A stretch of DNA of 64,000 nucleotides from Nitrospirota bacterium. GTDB taxonomy: Bacteria; Nitrospirota; Nitrospiria; Nitrospirales; UBA8639. Both the position numbers and the translations under genes were made by a program. The stretch spans positions 1-64,000 of the forward strand of contig JAQBUF010000002.1 of the NCBI GenBank assembly GCA_027623995.1, written 5' to 3'. The first letter of the stretch is position 1, and every line of letters starts with the position of its first letter. Below are positions 55,865-64,000 of this stretch, piece after piece. A model generated the notes under the pieces. That model was not told the DNA's origin and made no database searches. It saw nothing but the letters and a program-made list of their open reading frames with translations.

Positions 55865-58260
55865 AAAGGTTGCAACGCCTTTCGCACTTCTTCCATCGTG
55901 AGCAAGGTCACACCCCATCGTTGAGAGAATCGAGTGATCGCCGGCAAGGTTAACGATGCCGACTGAATCAGCTCAGGATCTGAAAAAATCTCGCGAGTCG
56001 AGCCATCCGCCAAGATCTTGCCATGCTGTAACAGTATGCATCTGCTCGCATAGTTCGCGACGAGCCCCATGTCATGCGTGATCATGATGATCGTATGGCC
56101 CTGTTGATTCAACGTGCGCATCATGGTCATCATCCGTGCTGACTCCTCAGCATCAAGCCCCGTCGTCGGTTCATCAACAATAAGAATGCTTGGCTTGGCG
56201 GCGATAATCGAAGCCACCGCGACCCGTTGGCGCTCACCTTTGGTCAGAGAAAATGGATCTTGATCTTCCGCACCGGTTAAACCAACAGCTTCTAGAGCTT
56301 CACCTACCCGTGCCTCGCATTCTTCTGATGAACACCCGGCATTCTGGGCACCAAATGCAACTTCTTTCCTCACGGTTTCGGCAAAAATTTGATGATCAGG
56401 ATTTTGAAACACATGGCCAACAATTGACGATAGCTGGCCAACACCTGTGTGTCTGGTATCGTGTCCCATGATGATCACCTGCCCCTCATCAGGAAGAAGC
56501 AGCCCATTGAACAATTTGGCCATCGTGCTTTTCCCAGATCCGTTTTGCCCAAGAATGGCCACAAATTCTCCAGCCTGAATCGATAACGACACCCCAGATA
56601 GTACAGGCACTCCAGGCTGGTACTGTACCGACACATTCTTGACTTCAATCACGGTTGCCAATGATGGCAAGGGAATCTTACTGGGAATTGACTCTGAAGC
56701 CTGCGATGCCGTTACCGTCAGGCCAAGGTCATCCGCCAATTGCCAGGCCTCTTCAACGGTCGCTGGCAAAGCTTTTGTTGTATGCCCTTGAAAGCATTCA
56801 GCGAGTGTATAGGGATTGAGTCCATGGTGCTTGGCGAGGTCCGGTTGACTGAGCATGTCATGCGGAGGCCCTTGCCAAATGATTTCCCCTTGATCCAGAA
56901 CACATACTCGATCGGCTTGCATCAAGTCTTCCATGCCATGTTCCGTCAGGATCACCGTCACGCCCTTGGCTTTGAGTTGATCCAAGAGCTGAAGAAACCG
57001 CGCTCGGCCTGCTGGGTCAAGATCGGTCAGTGGTTGATCCATCACCATTAACTGGGGTTCACGAACCAACACGGACGCAACCACCAAGCGCTGGCGCTGT
57101 CCGCCAGATAAAGAAAAAGGATCTCGCCGTTCCAATCCCGCTAATCCGACAAGATCAAGGGTCTCTTGCATTTGGTGACGGAATCCTTCCTCGTTCAGAA
57201 AACCACGCGCCACTCCGTGCGACTCTAAGGCATAGCGAAGTTCTGTTTCGACATTGGTCGAGACCAGTTGCGTTTCGAAATCCTGAAACACCAGTCCCAC
57301 TCGATTCGCCTGCTCCCACACAGGTGATTGCGTCGTGGAATGACCCTCGACGGTAATCGTGCCCACAAAGTCCCCCTGCACAAATTGAGGAACCAGTCCA
57401 TTCATGGCATAACATAGGGTGGATTTCCCAGATCCCGACCGGCCCATCAACACCATCAACTCTCCCCGTTGAATATGTAACGAAATGTTGTGGAGGACAG
57501 GATGCGAAGCATGAGTGGGTCGAAAGGTCAGGTCTTGGATTGAGACGAACGCAGAAGAGGTTGATGGAAATTGTGTCGAAGGATCGAAACCATCGGTGAG
57601 CGGTGTTGCAATATTGTCCCTCCTCAAACGTTCGCTACTTTCTAAGGCTAGATCGCTGTACAACAAATTCCATTGCTTGACACGAGGATATAAAAACAAC
57701 AGGAGCGGTGGACCAAGAATTAGGCCCATGACCAAGTTGTTAAAAAAAATGGCGGGCGTTAACAACCAAAACGGCAAGAGGCCCAGAAGTTCCACGCCCC
57801 ATCCAATCGTGGCCGCACAGGCGATGGCGGCCACAACACAAATGATTAGGTACTCCAGACCTTGTCGCCAAGACCGTACCGTCGGTTCCTTCCCAGATGA
57901 CAGCCATCCTAAATTTCCCCATAACACATACGGCACATAGCCATACAAAAAATTTCCTAGAAATCCAAACAGGCTGGCTGGTCCCAGCGTGCCAAAACAA
58001 TCACCAATGATATTGCCAATACCCGCCCCCCAAGCCGCGGCAGGACCAAAGAGTAGGGAACTCACAATCGGAATCACATTCGCCGGTCGTAGTTCCACAA
58101 AGCCAGGAATGATCGGAATGCCCACTTTAAAGGGAATAAGCACCGCCGCATAAATCGCGGCAATTTGCGCGGTTAGAACCAGCAGGCGAGTATCATGCCA
58201 GACATGTCGAAGCTCCCAATACCAACGACGCGGATTCCACCTGGAGAGAGTAGGATTCAT
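55861..58260 (-). CDS. ECF transporter: S component fused to two ATPase domains
   Basis: This is a 799-residue protein. Residues 25-205 are a membrane domain with IPGFVELRPANVIPIVSSL, typical of ECF S components. Residues 238-470 are ATPase domain 1: Walker A GRSGSGKST, signature LSGGQRQRL, and Walker B ending MDQPLTD, where Gln409 replaces the catalytic Glu. Residues 537-765 are ATPase domain 2: GQNGSGKST, signature LTKGERQRV and intact IVDEPTTGLD. Because each ATP site joins one domain's Walker motifs with the other's signature, one site is complete and the other degenerate. It lies 40 bases after egtB and overlaps the EcfT gene. The substrate is not known. Confidence 0.88.
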   Translation of the reverse strand: MNPTLSRWNPRRWYWELRHVWHDTRLLVLTAQIAAIYAAVLIPFKVGIPIIPGFVELRPANVIPIVSSLLFGPAAAWGAGIGNIIGDCFGTLGPASLFGFLGNFLYGYVPYVLWGNLGWLSSGKEPTVRSWRQGLEYLIICVVAAIACAATIGWGVELLGLLPFWLLTPAIFFNNLVMGLILGPPLLLFLYPRVKQWNLLYSDLALESSERLRRDNIATPLTDGFDPSTQFPSTSSAFVSIQDLTFRPTHASHPVLHNISLHIQRGELMVLMGRSGSGKSTLCYAMNGLVPQFVQGDFVGTITVEGHSTTQSPVWEQANRVGLVFQDFETQLVSTNVETELRYALESHGVARGFLNEEGFRHQMQETLDLVGLAGLERRDPFSLSGGQRQRLVVASVLVREPQLMVMDQPLTDLDPAGRARFLQLLDQLKAKGVTVILTEHGMEDLMQADRVCVLDQGEIIWQGPPHDMLSQPDLAKHHGLNPYTLAECFQGHTTKALPATVEEAWQLADDLGLTVTASQASESIPSKIPLPSLATVIEVKNVSVQYQPGVPVLSGVSLSIQAGEFVAILGQNGSGKSTMAKLFNGLLLPDEGQVIIMGHDTRHTGVGQLSSIVGHVFQNPDHQIFAETVRKEVAFGAQNAGCSSEECEARVGEALEAVGLTGAEDQDPFSLTKGERQRVAVASIIAAKPSILIVDEPTTGLDAEESARMMTMMRTLNQQGHTIIMITHDMGLVANYASRCILLQHGKILADGSTREIFSDPELIQSASLTLPAITRFSQRWGVTLLTMEEVRKALQPL

Positions 58261-58300
58261 TGAATATGTGGATTTGAGGAAAGAATGGGCCCCCGCCCTA

Positions 58301-59509
58301 TTAAAAATTCTTCACACACCGAAATCCGGCATGGGCATGAGGATAGCCTTGACGAAACCAATTCCTGAAGGACCGACGCAATAAGGGGGAGGCCGTTGTT
58401 GGCGATCCGCCCTTCACAATAAAGTGATCATCATCAAAGAAGCGAGAAGAATATTCAGGGTAGGTCGCGTAAGGTTGAAATCCTTGAAAAGGTCGAAAAG
58501 GTGTCGAGGTCCATTCCCAACCATTCCCAACGAGTTGAGAGATTCCAAAGGCGCTATCCCCTTGTGGATAGGCCGTGACTGGAACTGGATTCCAATGCTG
58601 AAAATCAAAATTTACATGGACGCCGTTGGGGGCCTCATTACCCCAAGGATACTCACATTCCTCTCCGCCCCTCGTGGCATAAGCTGCACGATGAAATTGG
58701 GCTTCAGTCGGCAGCACGAAACCAGCCCATTGCGCGTAAGCTCGGGCATCAATCAAAGACACATACACGGGCCAATGATCGGGAAGCGGTATTTCCTGAA
58801 ACATAGTCAGCAGCCACCATCGCCCATCTCGCTTTACCCAAAATGGCGGGATAGCACCTCCCGCTTCAACAAACTGTAAATACTGCTGATTGGTGACTTT
58901 ATATTTGCTCATGGCAAAGGCTGGCACGTCTTCTTGATGTTCACCAAATTCATTATCCCAGCCAAAGCCCTCACCCCTGCCAAGCGTCACACTTCCCTCA
59001 GGAATGTCGATCATCCTATGACAGGGTGATGGACCTTCAGGTGGCGACGGACACGATGGCGGTATTTTTCCAGCAAGGGGAGCGTGGTGCAAAATATACG
59101 CGGTGGTTTCGGCATGCATCCACCGATGCTCAATCGCCATTCTGATAATAGGCTCAGGCGCGTCGTCTAACGCACGATCAACGGCTTCTCGAACTTGGGT
59201 ATTATAGCGTTGGACTTCGTCAAGCGAAGGCCAATCAGAAGGAGTGTCGGCTTGTATTGACCCGCCTTCTGGATCTATCCCCGCCTCAAATAAAGAATCA
59301 AATGTTGGGTGAAACGAGGATTGCCCCAATGTCCACCGGCAAATTTGATTCCAATCAAACGCCTCTACATGCCCGACATAAAAGATCACACGATGGCGTT
59401 CGGGGAGAGGCCGTTCATAGAGAGCCTCTGGCGTAAAGAGGGAAAAGATATGATCCATGCGGGCTCGCGCCAAGGATAGTTCCTTTCGCATTTCAGCCAA
59501 ACTCTGCAT
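58301..59509 (-). CDS. egtB: EgtB-type iron-dependent sulfoxide synthase (ergothioneine pathway)
   Basis: This 402-residue protein joins an N-terminal DinB-like domain to a formylglycine-enzyme-like C-terminal domain. The iron site H-x3-H-x-E is EHRWMHAETT (His128, His132, Glu134), and the third His is near residue 47 (YVGHVEAFDW). The C-terminus has GNGWEWTSTPF and the HAGFRCV end. EgtB joins hercynine to a thiol in the presence of oxygen. The homologue SenA makes selenoneine, but the egtD and egtE-like genes nearby favour ergothioneine. GGGGGA precedes ATG 59509. The ECF transporter genes follow in the same direction. Confidence 0.88.
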   Translation of the reverse strand: MQSLAEMRKELSLARARMDHIFSLFTPEALYERPLPERHRVIFYVGHVEAFDWNQICRWTLGQSSFHPTFDSLFEAGIDPEGGSIQADTPSDWPSLDEVQRYNTQVREAVDRALDDAPEPIIRMAIEHRWMHAETTAYILHHAPLAGKIPPSCPSPPEGPSPCHRMIDIPEGSVTLGRGEGFGWDNEFGEHQEDVPAFAMSKYKVTNQQYLQFVEAGGAIPPFWVKRDGRWWLLTMFQEIPLPDHWPVYVSLIDARAYAQWAGFVLPTEAQFHRAAYATRGGEECEYPWGNEAPNGVHVNFDFQHWNPVPVTAYPQGDSAFGISQLVGNGWEWTSTPFRPFQGFQPYATYPEYSSRFFDDDHFIVKGGSPTTASPLLRRSFRNWFRQGYPHAHAGFRCVKNF

Positions 59510-59574
59510 AATCCCCCACTTAACGAGGTCTTTGAAACTCTACACAGAAGGACATCCGATACCGTTGAATAGTT

Positions 59575-59602
59575 GTAATATATCACTAGTCAGGGTTGTC
59601 AA
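59575..59602 (-). promoter_or_regulatory. Candidate promoter of egtB
   Basis: A perfect -35 TTGACA (minus strand, 59597-59602) and TATTAC are separated by 16 bases, in the 105-base gap between the divergent egtB and transporter genes. It would drive egtB and the ECF genes. Confidence 0.5.
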
Positions 59603-59614
59603 GAATTGCTGCCA

Positions 59615-60367
59615 ATGAAATCACCTGTCCTCAGTATCCACGATGTGTGTAAAGAGTTTGGAACCCAGGTTCACGCGCTTCAACACATTGATCTAGAAAT
59701 TTTTCACGGCGAAACCGTGATGTTCATTGGAGAAAGTGGATCGGGAAAGACTACGCTCCTTCGAATGTTGAATGGGTTGGATCGCCCGACCTCAGGAGCC
59801 GTTCGCATTCACGGCGAGTCGATGCACGCCCAAAATCCCATTGAGCTTCGCCGCCACATGGGGTATGTCCAACAAGATGGCGGATTGTTACCACATTGGA
59901 CGGTGGAAGAAAATATTGGTCTGGTGCCCCTCTTGCTCGGGTGGGAGGTAGAGCAACGAACAGCCCGCGTAGATGTTCTGCTTGAACTCATTCATCTCGA
60001 TCCTCACCAATACCGTACACGATATCCGATCGAACTATCTGGTGGACAACGTCAACGGGTCGCGTTTGCCAGGGCCCTCGCGGCTGATCCCGATATCATT
60101 TTGCTCGATGAACCCTTTGGCGCTCTGGATGCCATCACTCGGCATCAACTCCAAGAGGAATTTCTTGGTCTCAGGCAACACCTTAAGAAAACGATGGTCA
60201 TGGTCACTCATGATATTGATGAGGCGTTGCTCCTTGGCGACCGTATCGCGGTGTTGAAGGACGGGCACCTCTTGCAAATTGGCAGTCCTACGGAACTTCT
60301 TCACGCTCCAGCCCATGAGTATATTTCGCAATTGCTCCAGCATCGGTCTCAGAGAGGATCCTCCTGA
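59615..60367 (+). CDS. OpuBA/EgtV-like ABC transporter ATPase
   Basis: This ATPase of about 250 residues has Walker A GESGSGKTT, signature LSGGQRQRV and Walker B IILLDEPFGALD. The H-loop in VMVTHDIDEALL and the overall pattern are those of quaternary-amine transporters (OpuA/OpuB/ProV). It lacks the CBS tail of OpuAA and ProV. The TGA stop overlaps the next start (TGATG). It is transcribed divergently from egtB, and egtD follows the permease gene. ATG 59615 is the likely start; the upstream TTG has no better ribosome site. Confidence 0.9.
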   Translation: MKSPVLSIHDVCKEFGTQVHALQHIDLEIFHGETVMFIGESGSGKTTLLRMLNGLDRPTSGAVRIHGESMHAQNPIELRRHMGYVQQDGGLLPHWTVEENIGLVPLLLGWEVEQRTARVDVLLELIHLDPHQYRTRYPIELSGGQRQRVAFARALAADPDIILLDEPFGALDAITRHQLQEEFLGLRQHLKKTMVMVTHDIDEALLLGDRIAVLKDGHLLQIGSPTELLHAPAHEYISQLLQHRSQRGSS

Positions 60368-61941
60368 TGACATTGAGGCCATCACTGGGCATCGGCCTAA
60401 CCACATTTCTGATTGGCTTCATCTTGATGGCATGGACCGCACCCGCATTATCTGAAGAGGGTCGGGTGATCGTAGGATCAAAGAATTTCATGGAGAACAA
60501 ACTCCTGGCTGAAATTTTCGCGCAACTGATTGAGGCTCGCACCGATCTACACGTCGAACGGCGTTTAGGATTGGCGGGCACACAAGTCTGCTTTGAGGCA
60601 CTACGCACTGGTGCTATTGACCTCTACCCGGAATACACCGGGACTGGGCTCGTGAGTATTCTTCAACTGCCGCCGACCGGTGATTCGCGCACAGCTCTCA
60701 ACACGGTTCGGTCAGAGTTTTTGAAACGTTGGGATCTGTGGTGGTTGAACCCATTGGGTTTTGAAAATTCTTACGCACTGGCCGTTCCTCGGGCTCAGTT
60801 AACCGACAGTCCACTGCGAACTATTTCAGACCTTGCCGCGATTTCTTCCTCCCTGCGAGCTGGATTGGGGTATGAGTTTATCAATCGTCCAGATGGACTG
60901 CCAGGCCTTGAACAACAATACGGTCTCACATTCCACAACATTCAAGCCATGCAACAATCGTTGAAATATCAAGCCGCGGCGACAGGGGAAATCGATGTGC
61001 TCGATGTGTACACCACGGATGGCCGCCTAGCGGTGTATGACTTTATCGTACTTGAAGATGACCTCCATTTCTTCCCTCCCTATGAAGCGTCTGGAGTGAT
61101 TCGTGGCTCTACACTCAAGGAACACCCTGAGTTGGGTGCCGTCTTAAGCTTACTCACCAATGCCTTTGACGCCACCACCATGCGGCAACTGAATTATCGT
61201 CTTCAAGAAGGAGGTGAGTCCGTCGAAGTGGTGGCACGTGACGCCTTGACTGCACTTCAACTGGTATCAACTGAGACCGCGGCAACTGAACACATTTCAC
61301 ATCATGAAGGGCTTGGCTCTTATCTGTGGTCAAATCGATCCGCCCTGATGAATCGGACCTTCGAACATGTCACACTTGCGGGGCTGGCGCTCATATTGGG
61401 CATTCTTCTCGCCATTCCTTTGGGCTTACTTCTTGAACGTCACCAATCCGTGGCGGAACTGATTATTCGAGGTATTGGCCTCACCCAAACCATTCCTTCG
61501 ATCGCGCTGCTCGCGTTTATGATCCCGGTGTTCGGCATTGGGATGCTCCCGGCCGTCATGGCGTTATGGATTTATTCGTTGTTTCCCATTGTCAGAAATA
61601 CATTTTCTGGCCTTCGTGATGCCGCACCTCAGGCCGTAGAATCGTCTCGCGCATTGGGCATGACCGAATGGCAAATTCTCTATTGGGTTCGCCTACCCTT
61701 AGCCGCCCCTATGATTATGGCAGGCGTGCGCACGGCTGGAGTCATCACCGTTGGCACTGCCACACTAGCGGCGCTCATTGGCGCTGGGGGCTTAGGCGTG
61801 CCTATTGTCGCGGGATTACAAATGGCCAACACCACCGTCATTCTTTCCGGAGCCTTACCTGCGGCGGCTCTCGCACTCATCATTGATGGCGCGTTGGGCA
61901 AAATCGAACACTGGATCCGACCACGGGGATTGAAACTGTAG
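60367..61941 (+). CDS. OpuB/EgtU-like substrate-binding protein fused to permease
   Basis: This 524-residue protein has a hydrophobic signal-like N-terminus and a substrate-binding domain (about residues 30-300) with GSKNFMENKLL and DLYPEYTGTG, hallmarks of betaine/choline-type binding proteins. A permease domain (about 320-510) with several membrane helices follows, with the cytoplasmic EAA-type loop near ALGMTEWQILYWVRLP. In Helicobacter the ergothioneine importer EgtU carries the domains in the opposite order (permease first). Flanked by egtB and egtD, this is a candidate ergothioneine or betaine transporter. The substrate is inferred from context only. Confidence 0.9.
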   Translation: MTLRPSLGIGLTTFLIGFILMAWTAPALSEEGRVIVGSKNFMENKLLAEIFAQLIEARTDLHVERRLGLAGTQVCFEALRTGAIDLYPEYTGTGLVSILQLPPTGDSRTALNTVRSEFLKRWDLWWLNPLGFENSYALAVPRAQLTDSPLRTISDLAAISSSLRAGLGYEFINRPDGLPGLEQQYGLTFHNIQAMQQSLKYQAAATGEIDVLDVYTTDGRLAVYDFIVLEDDLHFFPPYEASGVIRGSTLKEHPELGAVLSLLTNAFDATTMRQLNYRLQEGGESVEVVARDALTALQLVSTETAATEHISHHEGLGSYLWSNRSALMNRTFEHVTLAGLALILGILLAIPLGLLLERHQSVAELIIRGIGLTQTIPSIALLAFMIPVFGIGMLPAVMALWIYSLFPIVRNTFSGLRDAAPQAVESSRALGMTEWQILYWVRLPLAAPMIMAGVRTAGVITVGTATLAALIGAGGLGVPIVAGLQMANTTVILSGALPAAALALIIDGALGKIEHWIRPRGLKL

Positions 61942-62168
61942 AGACACTACGTATAAAAAACGCGCATATCCCTTCAACCTGTGACCGAGCAAACTCCCAG
62001 AACAATGGCGTTCAAAGTAGACGATTTTCCACACTCATCTCATGCAATATCGCTCGAATCTTGCACAAATGAAAACAAGCCGTTACAGTTTATTCGCTTC
62101 TGGTTTACCTCTTTTCATCATTTCATCCGTCACATTTTCATAGGCGCGAACTGCAAGGGAACAATTTT

Positions 62169-63146
62169 ATGTCTGATCAATCCAATATCATTATCGATGT
62201 CCACATGAACAATCAGGATCCGACGACGGTGAAAAATGAAATCCGCGAGGGTCTTCTTTCAACGCCAAAAAAAATTCCGACAAAATATTTCTATGATGAT
62301 TGGGGCTCTACCCTCTTCGAACAAATCTGTGAACTGCCTGAGTACTATCAAACTCGGACCGAGCATCAATTGCTAAAATCCGTCGCCGATGAAATCGTTT
62401 CCCAATCAGGCGCAGAGGAGTTAGTGGAATTAGGCTCAGGTGCCGCGACCAAAACCCGAGTATTACTGGATGCCATGGCACGAGCTAAACAACTGAAATT
62501 CTACGTTCCCTTTGATGTCAGTGAAGGCATCGTCCGACGAGTGGCGCAAGAACTCGTCGAGGAGTACGAAGGGTTGGAAGTACATGGGGTTGTTGGAGAT
62601 TTCCTCGCGCATTTGGAACATATCCCCGATGGCGGCAGACGCTTGGTGGCTATTTTAGGTGGCACTGTCGGGAATATGGGAGCTGAAGCTGGCCCAGCCT
62701 TTTTATCATCCATTTATGATGAAATGGATCAAGGAGATTTCTTTCTTCTTGGTGCTCAACTCATTACAGACATCGATCGTTTAGAAGCCGCATACAATGA
62801 TTCAGCAGGAGTGACCGCTGCCTTTAACAAAAATATGTTGGTGGTATTGAAATCTGTCATTGGAGCCGATTTTGATCAGGAGGCTTTTGAACATGTCGCC
62901 CGGTTCAATCAAGAGAAGGGCCGCATCGAAATGCACCTCCGGTCGGTTTGCGACCAAGTCATTCCCATTCCCAAATTAGACTTAAATCTTTGTCTCCAAG
63001 AAGGGGAAGAGATCCTCACCGAAATCAGTATGAAGTTTACCCGTCATCAAGTGGAAGCCTTATTAACACGAGCTGGATTTAGTCCCGTTGAATGGTACAC
63101 TGATCCTCAAGAGCTTCATGGGCTCGCCTTAGCCAAAAAACGTTAA
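62169..63146 (+). CDS. egtD: Histidine N-alpha-methyltransferase EgtD
   Basis: This 325-residue SAM-dependent methyltransferase begins with the family pattern STPKKIPTKYFYDDWGSTLF and QICELPEYYQTRTE. The SAM-binding LVELGSGAATKTR lies near residue 80, and the late GFSPVEWYTDP is present. It trimethylates histidine to hercynine, the substrate of EgtB. SAM comes from metK in this window and the by-product goes to ahcY. AGGGAAC precedes ATG 62169. The 227 bases before it show nothing certain. Confidence 0.9.
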   Translation: MSDQSNIIIDVHMNNQDPTTVKNEIREGLLSTPKKIPTKYFYDDWGSTLFEQICELPEYYQTRTEHQLLKSVADEIVSQSGAEELVELGSGAATKTRVLLDAMARAKQLKFYVPFDVSEGIVRRVAQELVEEYEGLEVHGVVGDFLAHLEHIPDGGRRLVAILGGTVGNMGAEAGPAFLSSIYDEMDQGDFFLLGAQLITDIDRLEAAYNDSAGVTAAFNKNMLVVLKSVIGADFDQEAFEHVARFNQEKGRIEMHLRSVCDQVIPIPKLDLNLCLQEGEEILTEISMKFTRHQVEALLTRAGFSPVEWYTDPQELHGLALAKKR

Positions 63147-63249
63147 CTCGTTTTCTTCAAACCTTTCCTTCGTTCTACCTTCTCCTTTTTTCTGCCCGCT
63201 TTGCTATGATGGCAGAGTAAGGGCATTTCCACTATTTTCATAACCCCAC

Positions 63250-64000
63250 ATGTCTGGGACATCTCCTATGATCTATCTCAATTACGCCGCACTTTCCCCA
63301 ACACGTCCTGAAGCCGAACGGACCGTGACCGAGACGCTCAACGAATTCAAAAACTATTTATATTCAGATGCGGGCATCCAATGGTATCTGCACACAGTCC
63401 AAGATTGCCGCCTTCACGTGGCCAGACTCTTGAATGTCACTGATCCATCCACCATCGCCTTTGTGTCCAACGCGTCAATCGCTCACTATCTCACCCTTCG
63501 CTCCTTGGCATGGAAGCCTGGCGATTCCATTCTCACCACCACCCATGAGAATCCTTCCATCACCCGGCAACTCCACGCGTTAAAAGATCGTGGAGTGGAC
63601 ATTCATTTTGTTCAACCTTCATCGCCTGATCAATTGATTCAATCGATCACTCACACCCTGGACCAACATTCGGTGAAGGCCATCGTCATCAGCCATGTGT
63701 CTCACGTGGATGGCAGAATTTTTCCGATTCATGCGATTTCCGGCATAGCCAAGGAACGTGGCGTCGCATTCATCGTCGATGGCGCACAAGCGGTGGGACA
63801 TATCCCTGTTGATCTCAATCAATTGGATTGCGACGTCTATTTCTTTACCGGTCACAAATGGTGTGCGGGGCCTCTAGGCACGGGAGCGATGATGGTGAGT
63901 GATCGTTTTTTACAATCTCACTCGACATGTGCGGTTCAAATTAAAGATGGGGAAGCCCCTTTGGCGACCCAATTTGAAATTGGGACGCACAACATCGGCC
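63250..64000 (+). CDS. Class V aminotransferase / EgtE-like PLP enzyme (cut by window end)
   Basis: About 250 residues are visible and the gene runs off the end. It is a pyridoxal-phosphate fold type I enzyme with NYAALSPTRPEAERT near the start, the PLP Asp in VDGAQAVGHI, and the PLP lysine in FTGHKWCAGPLGTG. The sequence suits a cysteine desulfurase or C-S lyase. Position after egtD suggests EgtE, the lyase that splits the sulfoxide to ergothioneine, but a general desulfurase is also possible. Starts at ATG 63250 or ATG 63268 both fit. The gap after egtD is about 103 bases. Confidence 0.7.
   Translation, partial: MSGTSPMIYLNYAALSPTRPEAERTVTETLNEFKNYLYSDAGIQWYLHTVQDCRLHVARLLNVTDPSTIAFVSNASIAHYLTLRSLAWKPGDSILTTTHENPSITRQLHALKDRGVDIHFVQPSSPDQLIQSITHTLDQHSVKAIVISHVSHVDGRIFPIHAISGIAKERGVAFIVDGAQAVGHIPVDLNQLDCDVYFFTGHKWCAGPLGTGAMMVSDRFLQSHSTCAVQIKDGEAPLATQFEIGTHNIG

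Noticed and set aside
1..64000. CRISPR array or prophage
   Set aside because: No regularly spaced identical repeats, no cas genes and no phage structural or integrase genes were seen.

Overview
The window looks like a chromosome segment of a chemolithoautotrophic bacterium of the Nitrospirota, most likely a Nitrospira-type nitrite oxidiser. That placement is inferred from gene content, not from a marker gene: a five-gene pyruvate:ferredoxin oxidoreductase operon of the kind used in the reductive TCA cycle, an LDH-like malate dehydrogenase, glutaminyl- and glutamyl-tRNA synthetases side by side, and a moderate G+C content by eye. There is no rRNA, CRISPR array, prophage or intact transposase gene.

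Layout. 1-5000: tRNA-Asn, a small acidic protein, and the por operon (minus strand), ending in a good hairpin terminator. 5100-9800: a secreted TIGR03790-type protein, then metK-ahcY (S-adenosylmethionine synthesis and recycling). 10.3-14.3 kb: a three-gene operon joining a universal-stress/rubredoxin-like protein, a NirJ/Ahb-like radical SAM enzyme and a small membrane protein. Four copies of a PCP_red-like domain are shared between the first two proteins. 14.5-17.2 kb: der, a long imperfect palindrome, and a toxin-antitoxin pair bracketed by related repeats. 17.2-23.5 kb (minus): a secreted protein, M20 and M50 peptidases, an HTH-metallo-beta-lactamase fusion, a macro-domain protein, and a REC-GGDEF-EAL protein. 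24.6-34.3 kb: metF, a CheY-like regulator, two small proteins, glnS, a ROK kinase, a DUF748 envelope protein and purU. 34.4-37.7 kb: two ~300-bp MITE-like elements in opposite orientation flanking cspA, tRNA-Gln and gltX, then tRNA-Ala. 37.8-47.5 kb: an ABC-F protein, rarA, an alpha/beta hydrolase with an unusual tail, the operon nuoF-like/ferredoxin/PTPS/folE, purE and mdh. 47.6-55 kb: an orphan NorD-like von Willebrand protein, DUF167, a bfd gene under a Fur-like box, an S9 peptidase and a secreted three-repeat protein. 55-64 kb: an ergothioneine locus with egtB, egtD and an egtE-like gene (cut by the window end). It also holds an OpuB/EgtUV-like ABC transporter and a fused ECF-type transporter.

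How it works together. Por and Mdh serve autotrophic carbon metabolism. MetK, AhcY and MetF run the methyl cycle that supplies SAM to EgtD and to the radical SAM enzyme. The Egt enzymes would make ergothioneine, and the OpuB-like transporter sits exactly where an ergothioneine or betaine transporter would be expected. The two most promising undescribed systems are the Usp/rubredoxin/PCP_red plus radical SAM plus membrane-protein operon, and the ergothioneine locus with two transporters. A 7-bp-unit palindromic repeat lies at three gene ends and supplies the stop codon of three of the genes it touches.
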